Virus record (IMG/VR): IMGVR_UViG_3300042562_001062
Location: 1 to 54,645 of that record
Origin: a virus
Direction: 5' to 3' (one strand)
Length of the DNA: 54,645 nt
The translations under genes and the position numbers were made by a program. The notes below the pieces were generated by a model, which saw nothing but the letters and a program-made list of their open reading frames with translations, was not told the origin of the DNA and searched no databases. Position 1 is the first letter of the stretch. Each line of letters starts with the position of its first letter. Shown in pieces: positions 1 to 10,700 of this stretch.

Positions 1-896
1 ACTACTGGACGCAGACGTTCCCCGATTTGGGGTTGACGCAGCCGACGTATGTGGTGACCGTCAAGGATCGCTCGCAGATCGCAGGCCCCACCGGAACGGT
101 GATTGATTCAGCGGTGCGTCAGGTCGTTGATGTAGCCGGTTCGTTCTTCGAGGAAATCCTTCCGTTCATCAACGATGTTCCCGGCCGGGATGGCGTGTAC
201 ATCTCCCCTCAGCTGGGGGTTAATTACGTTCCGCCGTGGGCGGTGCTGATCGCGCCCGAACCTGGCGAGAAAGGCAACGTCCTTACCTGCCGGATCAGTT
301 TCCACACCCCGAAGGGGTGGCAGCACATCATCGGTGGGCGGTCGCCGAAGTGGCTCAACGACCTGATGAACGCAACTTTCGCTTGGCTCATCGACTCCAT
401 TGCGATCCTGATCGGATTCACCGGCATTCCGTCAAATCTGCTCGAAGGGTTCCTTAACAACACCCTTCTGGCGTTCCAGATAATGCAGAATTACACCCGC
501 CGGGACGAAGTCGGCCCCTACCATCCCGGCATTGAAGTGTTCCACGCAACCGCGTCGTCGCCGTACAACGTCGAAACGCTGTTCGGTTTCATCAATGCCA
601 TGTGGGAGTCCCGGGGGTGGGTGTCGGTCATCGCCACCTTCCGCAACGGAGAGGTATACACGCTGGGCAAGGACGTGTTCCGCGGCGGTCTTGTTTCGGT
701 TCTTTACATGGGTCGGACCAGAATCTTCACCGACTACATCGAAGAGGTCGTGTTTCAAATCGACCGCTCCAAGCGCGATATTCTTCTACAGGTAGGCGAC
801 GGGAAAGCCGAGGAGTCCCCACTGGCTAAGCATCAGCGGTTCATCACCGGCGTCCTAGAAAGCATCAATGTTCTGACGCTCGCACCCCAGGGCTGA
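1..896 (+). CDS. Minor tail protein, 3' part (gene enters from outside the window)
   Basis: The reading frame is already open at the window edge (first full codon at base 3, reading YWTQTFPDLGLTQPTYVVTV), so the true start lies upstream and the TTG at 27 is internal. About 298 residues are visible. The YWTQTFPDLG..QPT.VV.VKDRS style resembles the siphovirus Gp37-like minor tail proteins of actinophages, which sit at the tail tip. It is followed by two further tail proteins in the same direction. Role at the tail tip is inferred from family and position. Confidence 0.75.
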   Translation, partial: YWTQTFPDLGLTQPTYVVTVKDRSQIAGPTGTVIDSAVRQVVDVAGSFFEEILPFINDVPGRDGVYISPQLGVNYVPPWAVLIAPEPGEKGNVLTCRISFHTPKGWQHIIGGRSPKWLNDLMNATFAWLIDSIAILIGFTGIPSNLLEGFLNNTLLAFQIMQNYTRRDEVGPYHPGIEVFHATASSPYNVETLFGFINAMWESRGWVSVIATFRNGEVYTLGKDVFRGGLVSVLYMGRTRIFTDYIEEVVFQIDRSKRDILLQVGDGKAEESPLAKHQRFITGVLESINVLTLAPQG

Positions 897-906
897 TGAT
901 GATGGG

Positions 907-925
907 GTGTTGCAAAACGCAACAC
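907..925. repeat. 19-bp palindrome copy 1 (spacer aaaac)
   Basis: Perfect GTGTTGC/GCAACAC arms. It lies between two tail genes, 25 bp before the ATG at 950, and is one of the few copies in the rightward late region. Confidence 0.9.
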
Positions 926-949
926 CCTGAGTAGAAGGAGGCGGACACC

Positions 950-1798
950 ATGCCGTTAACCAACTGGACAACCACGGTCATTGACGGCAAGGAATACCTT
1001 GTCATCGACGTGGCGAAGTTCCGCATCCCGATGGACTGGGATCCGAACTCAAACATGTTCATTGCGGTGGCAGCACCAGATGGCGGGCTAGGTTCATTTC
1101 CTGGGCTTGTCCAGGGCGACACCGGCCCCGCTCCCACCATCGACCCGGCGATCAACTTCACCGCGCTCCCCGCTGGTGATCCCACCCCGGACTCGGCGTC
1201 ATGGTCGGAGATTTCGACCGACGTATACAAGCTGAACCTTGCGCTGCACAAAGGGGAGAAAGGCGATGCTGCTGCCTTCGACCTAGCTGACGCCGACGAT
1301 CTGGTCGGAACCCCAGCGGCCGGGAGGATCCTCGTCGTTAACACCGCGGCCAACGGATTCGAGTACGCCGCCCAGAAAGTCGGGGACGAGTATTGGCCTG
1401 CGACCATCAACAACACCCCGTCGGGTAACTCGGCATACACGCTGTGCCAGGTGTCCATTCCGGGGCAGTCGTTCGCGTGGCGACCGGAAGTATCGGGCTG
1501 GTGTGTCATCACCGGGACTGGCGCCGACGTTCAGGTGGACCTGGTTGCCCGACTGAACGATCAGGCCGCAGGCAAAATCTTGGGCCGGGGTCGGGGTCAG
1601 ATCGGGCAGAATGCTGAAGGGTCTGCAACTGTGCTTGTGTCTGGACCCCCGTCCGGGTCGGTCGCCGACTTCAACAAAGTGGCAGCGGGCAGTGCGACAA
1701 CGATCTTCTTTCGGGCTGAGAGACAGTCCGGTTCGCAGACATTCACCACTGTCGGTACTGCGTCCGCGTTCAGTGTCAGGGTGCGGCCTGTCCCATGA
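950..1798 (+). CDS. Minor tail protein
   Basis: A 282-residue protein preceded by a strong ribosome site (AGAAGGAGG) and starting MPLTNWTTTVIDGKEYLV. The first 100 residues resemble the N-terminal domain of mycobacteriophage minor tail proteins, followed by a short collagen-like piece (HKGEKGDAA, near residues 99-107) and a C-terminal beta-rich domain. Its stop overlaps the next start (ATGA at 1795-1798), so the two tail proteins are translationally coupled. Probably a tail-tip or receptor-binding component. Confidence 0.75.
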   Translation: MPLTNWTTTVIDGKEYLVIDVAKFRIPMDWDPNSNMFIAVAAPDGGLGSFPGLVQGDTGPAPTIDPAINFTALPAGDPTPDSASWSEISTDVYKLNLALHKGEKGDAAAFDLADADDLVGTPAAGRILVVNTAANGFEYAAQKVGDEYWPATINNTPSGNSAYTLCQVSIPGQSFAWRPEVSGWCVITGTGADVQVDLVARLNDQAAGKILGRGRGQIGQNAEGSATVLVSGPPSGSVADFNKVAAGSATTIFFRAERQSGSQTFTTVGTASAFSVRVRPVP

Positions 1799-4700
1799 CC
1801 GACATGAATATCCCAGAATGGATCAATCCTGTTCCTGAGGGAACTGTCGGCCACGGGCCACTCCCTGGCAATACCCAACAGCGGGATGTGCTCTCCGAAG
1901 AGCAGATGCGCCAGATGCGCGATCAGCTATTGGAGAGCTTTGTCTCGGTTGTGGTGCAGGCTGTGCGGGGTTTGTTTGTGCCCGGCCCTTTCGGCGCGGC
2001 AATCGAGCAGCTTGAGGAATGGTCCGGCGGCATTGCCGGCGAGGCTGTGCTGTTCATAGAGACTCTGACTGGCCTCAACATTAACGAAGGATCAGAGGCT
2101 TTCAACACGTCGTTGGTGCAGGTTTTTGAGACTCTGACCGGCCTGGACATCAACGGAGGGCCGGAGGCTTTTCTTGCGTCGATAACTGAGGTTTTCGAGA
2201 CTCTGACTGGCCTCAACATCGACGAAGGGCAAGAGGCTTTCCTTGATTCGGTGACCCAGGCTCTGTTGACGAAGGACCCTGAAGAGTTCGTTGGCTCTTT
2301 GGAAACCGTTCTGGTTGATGGGACTAGCACGTTCGGGACTTTCCTCAACGAGTTGTGGAAAAAGTTGACGGGGCAGGAACTTCTTCCCGGTCAGAAGAAA
2401 GATGTCGCGGCCGTTGCCACCGCGGCCGGCATTCTTTATGACGATGCGACTTCGGCGCTGACGCTGGGGCGGGACATCGTGTCCTCTGGTGCGAACATCA
2501 TCAAGAATCCCGGCTTTGAGAATGTGCTGTTCCAGCAGCTTGGTTCGATGTACACCACAGCCGCGAAGAGAAGCGGCAACTTCTCGTTGCAGTTGGTGGG
2601 CACGGGGGCTTTGACTGCCTCGTACTCGCTGCTTTCGGATGATGATGCTAACCCGGCGAACGTCGCGGTCACCGCCGGCGACGTCTACCTTGCGGAAGTG
2701 TTCGTCAAGGCGAAGTCAACGAACACGCAGACCTCCGGCGGTGTGGGTGCGATCCGAATGCACTTCCAGCCGTATAGCCAGAGCAATGTGGCGCTGGAAG
2801 ATTCGTCCATAGCTTTGACTCCGTCTAACGCTCTGAAAAACGGCCCTGAGCCGGGTGGCTGGACAAAGATGTTCGGCTACATCACGATGCCCCCCGGCGC
2901 GAAGTGGCTTGTGATCAAGCTGCAGTTGCTGCCTGGTGTAAACCTGGGTGAGACTTACTATTTCGATGACGTGCAGGTACGCGAGGTCACGCTGGCCAAG
3001 GCCGGTGTGGATGCCGCTTCAGTTGCTGCGGGGGCCGCGCAGACCGCTGAGGGGAAAGCCGATACGGCGCAGGGAAGTGCCGATAAGGCCAACCTGGGGA
3101 TCAAGGACTCTGCGGCTAAGGGCGCGAGCATCCTGTTCGACGGCGGCTTTGAGAACACATTCGCCTGGGAGCCAATGCCACCCGGTGCCGGTAATGGCTC
3201 TCGCAGCGCGGAGCAGAAGCGCAGCGGAAGCTACTCATGGAAAACAGCGACTGGGGCAATCACCCGGTCTGTCAGCTTGCATGTCACCAGCGACAGGTCT
3301 TTGCCGCAGATGCCTACTTCTGAGGGGAAGAAGTATTACTACGAGGCGTGGGTTTACCCGCACGCCAACAACTCTCACGCTACAGGTAGTGTCTCGCTGC
3401 ATTCTCGCGTCCAGCTAGAGAACGGTACTGCCACCTTCCCGACTGCCGCTTCGGTTGCCCCCAGCACTTTGACGAAGGGTAAGTGGCAAAAGCTTTCCGG
3501 CTATATCACCATGCCGGATGATGCGGTGTCGTGGTATCCGTACCTGCGTGTTGATTCTGCTGTCCCGGCTAATGATGTTTTCTACTGGGACGATGCATAT
3601 GTCACTGAGGTGACCATTGCCAAGGACGCGACTGATCTTGCGCTTGAGGTCATTTCTTCTGGCGCGAACCTAATCAAGAACCCCAGTTTTGAGAACATTT
3701 GGTTTCAGCAGTTGGGTTCTCTGTTCACTGGGTTGCAGAAGCGAACTGGTTCTTTCTCGTTGATGCTGACCGGCAACCAGTCCTCGACGGTTTCGTATTC
3801 CTTGCTGTCGGATGACACCACACAAAGGTTTTTGAATGTGCAGGGCGACGATGTTCTGTACGCAGAGGTATGGGTGCGGGGCACAACTACGAACTCGCAG
3901 ACCTCTGGCGGCACCAACGGCATCAGGATGCTGTTTGAGCCGTTCAATAGCTCCAACCAGGCTATTGCGCTGACGGACAACTTCATTGGTTTGACTGCCA
4001 GCACCGCACTGAACAATGTTGCCGCTAATGGCGGCTGGACAAAGATGTTTGGCTACATCACGATGCCGGTTGGCACGGTGAAGTGCAAGGTCAGTTTGCA
4101 GTTGACCTCTGCTGTCAAGGCTTTGGACTCTTACTTTTTCGATGACGTGGTGGTGCGCGAGGTCACGCTGGGTAAGAAGGGTGTTGACGAGGCCGCGCTG
4201 GCGCAGGGGGCCGCTTCCACCGCTGATGGCAAGGCTGTCATTGCCCAGGATGATGTCAACCTTCGGGCGAAAGACTTCAGCAATCTTGTTGCAGGCTCCG
4301 ACTTTGAGGGCACCAAGCAGCCGTGGACTTTGGCTACCGGGTGGTCAGTAGCGACAGATCAGAAAAATTCGGGCGCGAAGAGCTTGAAGAGAACCGCGAA
4401 TGCGACTGGTTCGTATTGCACACTTCCCATTGTGACGAGCGCACTTCCCGGCGAGCAGTTCTACATTGAGTTCTACGCTCGACGGGACTCGACTGCCAAC
4501 GGCACTGCGGGTGGGACAAAGTTGCGGGTGGGCTACAACACCAGCATCTTGCTAGCCGGAATTTCTTTTGATCCGACTAGCATTCCGGTGAACGCTTGGA
4601 CTAAGTGTTTCTACACTGTCACCGCCCCGGCCGGCACAACTAATCTCGACTTCTCGCTAGGTGCCGACAACACTGCCGGGAATGTTTGGGTTGATGACAT

Positions 4701-7700
4701 TGTGATTCGCCGGGTGACAAAGCCCGACGAGGTGGCCGCACTTCCGCAGGATAAAATCACTGGCCTGCCAACCGATTTGGGTACTGCGATTGAGTTCGCA
4801 AAGTCTGGCGCAAATCTGATTACTGACCCTAGTTTTGAGAACGCTACCCTCGACGCTTCACGGGCCGCGCTTTTCGTCGGCGGGACGTGGACGCATGACA
4901 CTGTGAGGAAGCGCAGCGGCAGCCGCGCCCTGAAGTGTGTCTGGGGTTCGGGCCAGCCATACATTCTTCAGGTGCCGTCGCTGCGTTCTACCGACAAGAT
5001 CGCTACCCGTTCTGGCGCGAAATACTTTGTTTCGCAATGGGTGTTTGCCGACAGCACAAACAGCGGCACAAACACAATCGGCATGTTTCTGGAATGCACC
5101 GACTCGCAGGGTGTGCTTCCGCTTGTCTATGAGGGTTACACCCAGGCCGTCGCTGAGAACGCCTGGGTCAAGATGGAAACTGTCTTGACGGTGCCGGCGG
5201 GTTATGACCGGGTGCGTTTCTACATGTGCGGTGTCCGCACGGGGGCTGTGGCCGGTGATGATTTCTGGTTCGATGACCTGGAAGCCTACGAAGTCACTGA
5301 AGCTGTCAAGGCCCAGGAGGAAGCCGAAGCCGCGAGGGACTTGAGCCTTGAGGTCATTTCTTCTGGCGCGAACCTGATAAAGAATCCCAGCTTTGAAAGC
5401 ATTTGGTTTCAGCAGTTGGGTTCGCTGTTCACTCCTTTGCAGAAGCGCACCGGATCGTTCTCGTTGATGCTGACCGGCAACCAGTCCTCGACGGTTTCCT
5501 ACGCACTTCTGTCGGATAATTCGGCCACGCGGTTTTTGAATGTGCAGGGCGACGATGTGCTGTACGCGGAAGTCTGGGTGCGGGGCACAACAACTAACTC
5601 GCAGACCTCTGGCGGCACCGACGGCATCAGGATGCTGTTTGAGCCGTTCAATAGCTCCAACCAGGCTATTGCGCTGACGGACAACTTCATTGGTTTGACT
5701 GCCAGCACCGCGCTGAACAATGTGGCTACGAATAGTGGCTGGACGAAGATGTTTGGTTACATCACGATGCCGGTTGGCACGGTGAAGTGCAAGGTCAGTT
5801 TGCAGTTGACCTCTGCGGTCAAGGCTTTGGACTCTTACTTCTTCGATGACGTGGTGGTGCGCGAGGTCACGCTGGGTAAGAAAGGTGTTGACGAGGCCGC
5901 GCTGGCGCAGGGTGCCGCTGCCACCGCTGGCGGCAGAGCCATTGCGATCAATCAGAACCTTTACGGTCAGGACACCCCAGGCACGGTAATTCCTGAGGGG
6001 AAGGTGGAGAACCTTCCTACTGTTAGGACAACAGCGAACACCGCACAGAGCATTGCAAATGCAAACATCCAGTCCGGTTCAAATCTGTGTGCCAATCCAG
6101 GTTTTGAAAACCTAAGCTTCTACAACAGTTCGCTTTACAGCACTGAGCAAAAGCGTTCCGGTACGCGGTCATTGAGGCTGGCGGGAACTGGCAGCACCAA
6201 CGTGGATGCGTGGGCCACCATTGACAACGCGGGGATTGTGTTTGTCCCAGCGTCACAGGGCGACGTGTTTTACATGGAGTTCTGGATCATGGGGCGGCCT
6301 GCTGCTGTCGGGCCACCGGCTGTTGCGGCCAATGTTGGCGGCGGCACAATCCAGATGTTCATGTCTGTGTATAACAAGGACAATGTGGGGCTGACGTTCC
6401 CCGCCATAAACGTGACTGGCACCACGGCACTTAACGGTGTGTGGACGAAGTACAGCACCTACACCCCTGCGCTCCCCGCAGACACGGCTTCGATGCATGT
6501 TCGGTTCCGTTTAGGGACAACGGTTCCCGCGACGGACGTGTATTACTTCGATGATGTTGTGGTGCGCGAGGTCACTGAAGGCAGTGTCGCCAAGGCGAAC
6601 GCGGGGGCGGCTGACACTAAGGCGCAGGCCACGGTTGACAAAGTTGTCGAGTCGGTTTCCGGTGTTGTTTCTTCTGGCAATACGCCAGCGAGCGTCAAGA
6701 CGAGCTTGCAGGATGCGTGGTCAAAATTCTGGGAGGGTTTGACCGGCAACACTGGAAGCAACAAGTTGCCGTCCGACGTGAAGGCCGGGGCAACTCTTGT
6801 CAAGACGAAATCTGACGACGCTTTCAGGGATGCTGGCTTGGCTGACGGTAAGGCTGTCAAGGCTAAGAACGCCGCAGGTATTTCCATTGCATCGGGCAGC
6901 AATCTGGTGGCTAATGCCAGTTTTGAGAATTTCGAGATCCCGGTGGTGGGTCAGTGGGCGTACTCCACTGAGCAGGCCCGCACGGGCACCCGGTCAGCGA
7001 AACTCACTTCCAATGGCAGCAGCAATCAGGCCATCATCTTGGGCACTGACGGCGACGGCGCGGAACTGGATGTTCTGTGTTCTCCTGGCGACATCTTCTA
7101 CGTCGAGGCGTGGATTCGGGGGGCCGGGACTAACACTGCGACAACGGGCAGTTTCTACATTTCCAGCCGGTTCCGTAAGAAGCATCCGACTACTGGTGTG
7201 GTCACGCTTGAGTATTTGACGGGCGAGGCGCTGTACCCCACCACCAGCCTCAATAATCTCAAGACTGGCTGGGCGAAGATTTCCGGTTATGTCACCGCTC
7301 CCGCCGACTCATACGGCTTTAACCCTTTGGTGATCGTCGGCAGCAATATCGCGGCGAGTAATCATTGGTATGTCGATGATGTGACGGTGCGCGAGGTGAC
7401 CACGGCGCAGGCCACACTGGACAACATTGTGCAGTCTGTCACTGGCGTAACCGCGACGGGCAACTCCCCTGTCAACGCCCAGAATAAACTCGTTGATGCC
7501 TGGACTGAGTTTTGGCGGGGACTCAACAAGGATCAGACGGGCACCAACAAGCGTCCAACCGATGTGAACACGGCTGCTGCTGGTCTTCGGGACAGGGCGA
7601 ATGATGCGTTCAACAAGGGCAGTGACGCTGAAGGAAAGGCGATTGTAGGGCAGGGGATTACCAAGTCCTACATTGAATCCGGCAGCAATGTTCTCCCCAA

Positions 7701-10700
7701 TGCCGGCTTTGAGAACACCGCATTTTTCGGCAACGAGTTGTACAGCCTTGAGCAGAAGCGCACTGGGTTGCGGTCATTGAAGATGACTGCTACTGGGGCG
7801 ATCCAAGATGTGACCATTAGCACCGACAGTGACAGCATCGTCAGCATTAGGGGTGAGGGCGGTGAAATCTATTACTACGAGTATTGGATGCGCGGCGGCA
7901 GCACCGTTTCTGCCGGTCAGGCTGGGCTGCATTTAAGGTGTGTTAGTGACACTGGCGCAGTCAGTTTCGTCACCGGGTATGCGACGATCACCACAGCCAA
8001 CCGCAACACATGGGGGACGAAGTATAGCGGCTACTTGACGCTGCCGCCTAGCACAGCGACCTTCACTGTGGTGATGTCGGTTCGGGCGAATGTGCCGTCT
8101 GGTCATGTGCTGTATTTCGATGACGTTGTTGTTCGGGAAGTGACTAGCGCCGCCGCTATCAACCAGAACCTATACGGTCAGAACACCCCTGGCGCAACGA
8201 TCCCCGAAGGGAAGGTAGAGTACCTTCCGACTGTCAGGACAACTGCGAACACGGCCCAAAGTGTGGCTTCTGCGCTGGTTGCTTCTGGCGGCAACCTCCT
8301 GGCTAACAGCAGCTTTGAGAGCACTTCATTCTCTTTGGCTGCGGTACAGGGCAGTTACTCGACAGAGCAGGCTCGCACTGGAACCCGATCACTCAAGATA
8401 ATCAGCAACGCCAGTAGTGCCTACGGCTATGTCACGTCAGACCTTACTGGGACACTCCGAATTCCCGCTAGTGCCGGTGACATCTTTTATGTCGAGTTCT
8501 ATGTGCGTGGCGCGGATTTGAATGCCCAAACCACTGGCGGCACTAATGGTATTCGTTTGGTTATTAACTTCCGCAACGCCGCTAACGGCAGCGCCGGTAG
8601 CGCGGTGGTTAACCAGTTGGCTTCAAGCGCACTTGACAACGTGTGGACAAAGGTCAGCGGGTACACAACAGCGTCACCGGCACCGGCTGGCACTGTGGGT
8701 TTCTACGCCTACCTTGAACTGACTGGCGCGGTTACCAGTGGTGAAACCTATTACTTCGATGACGTGGTGATCCAGCGGGTGACTGAAGGTGTTGCCGCTG
8801 ACACTAAGGCTCAGGCTACCGCCGATAACATTGTGCAGTCGGTGGCCGGTGGCTCCTCGACGGGCAACTCCCCGGCCACGGTGCAGACCCAACTTGTCAA
8901 CGCCTGGACAGCGTTTTGGCAAGGACTGAAGAAGAACACTCCAGAAAGTACGGAAACCAATAAGCGGCCTGCTGACGTAAAGACGGCTGCGGAGGTTCTG
9001 AAAACGCTTTCCGACGATGCCTTCAGGGACGCTGGCGAGGCTGACGGTAAAGCTGTTCTGGCGCAGAACAATTTGAACTTGAAATCTCAGGACTTCACCA
9101 ACCTGCTGCCGGGTTCGGACTTTGAAAGCACAACCCAGTTGTGGCCGGTGTCCTTAGCGCCGGCCACGTTCTCCATCATCACTGGTGTCGCTGGGGTAGA
9201 AACCAACACTGGAACAAAGTCTTTGAGGATCGTTGGCGGCGACACCGCGCAGCGATCCATCACGTTTGACAGCGTATCCCCCAACTTTGAGGTCAAACAG
9301 GGCGACCAGCTTTACATGGAGTTGTGGGTTCGGGAGTCAGCGGACTACGCGAACACCGATACCAACGATCCGCGTTTCAGGTGTATTCGCGGTACAGGTT
9401 CGGTATCACCGGGGACAACCATTGGTGACATCAAGCTGCTCCCGGCGAACATTCCTACTGCGAATACCTGGACGAAACTGTCTGCGACGGTGACGATTCC
9501 GGCTGGGGTGCCTGCCGTCCAGTTTGTCTTCACCGGCCCGAAGACCAGCCCCGCCATGACCGGGACGCTGTGGGTCGATGACATCGTGGTGCGGCGCGTC
9601 ACCAAAGCCGACGAGGTGGTCAGGCTCCCTGCGACGAAGGTTGCTGGCCTGCCCACTATTGGCTCCAATATATGCCCCAACAACAGCTTTGAGGAAAGCA
9701 CGTTCTGGGCTGGCGCGACTATGTTCTCCACTGAGCAGGCTCGCACAGGTACGCGGTCGCTGAAAATGGTTGCGAATGGCGCGAATCAGGACTACTGGGT
9801 TATCAATGATGGTGTTTCGCAGATCTCACGAATCACTGCTTCGCCAGGGGATTCGTTCTACATTGAGTTCTGGGTTTATGGGGCGAGCCACAATACGGGC
9901 ACTGGCACGATCAGCATGTTCATCACCCCGTACACCAACGCGAACGTGACATTGACTTCGCCTGGGTTTAACTACACGTTGTCAACGGCCAATAAGGGCG
10001 TGTGGACAAAGGTTTCGGGGACGGTGACGATTCCGACTTCGTTGACTACGGCGGCGAGCATCAGTGCGCGTGTCCGTCTGGCCTCTAACGTTCCGGTGAA
10101 TACCTCACCGACGTTGCCGGATACCTACTACTTCGATGACTTCATCATCCGCGAAGTGACTGTTGCCCAGGCCACTGCCGACAACATTGTGCAGTCTGTC
10201 ACTGGGGGCACCTCGACGGGTAACTCAGCAGCCAGTGTGCAGACCCAGTTGGTGAATGCGTGGACTGAGTTCTGGCGTGGTCTAGCCAAAGACCAGACCG
10301 GCACTAACAAGCGTCCTGCTGACGTAAACGTAGCTGCCGCTGGGGTTTTGGAAATCGCTGAAGATGGTGTTCGGGACGCGGACGCTGCCAAGGGCCGCGC
10401 CATAGCGATCAACCAAACCTTGTTCGGCCAGGACCTCCCCGGTACGTCGATTGCGGAAACCCGCATACCGACGCTCAGTTTGCAGAAGATTCCGACGCTG
10501 ACTGAGGACAAGCTACCCACTATCAGCCAAGGCAAAGTGAACGGGCTGACCACCGACCTGACCGGAAACTCCACCAAGATTCAAAGCACGGTCGATAAGA
10601 TTGCCGGTGCCCTCACAGGCAGCGATACTGTCGATGCGCTAGTCGATGATGCGGCTGCGGCCCTCCGCAAAACCTATCTGACGTTGTCGGATCACAGCCG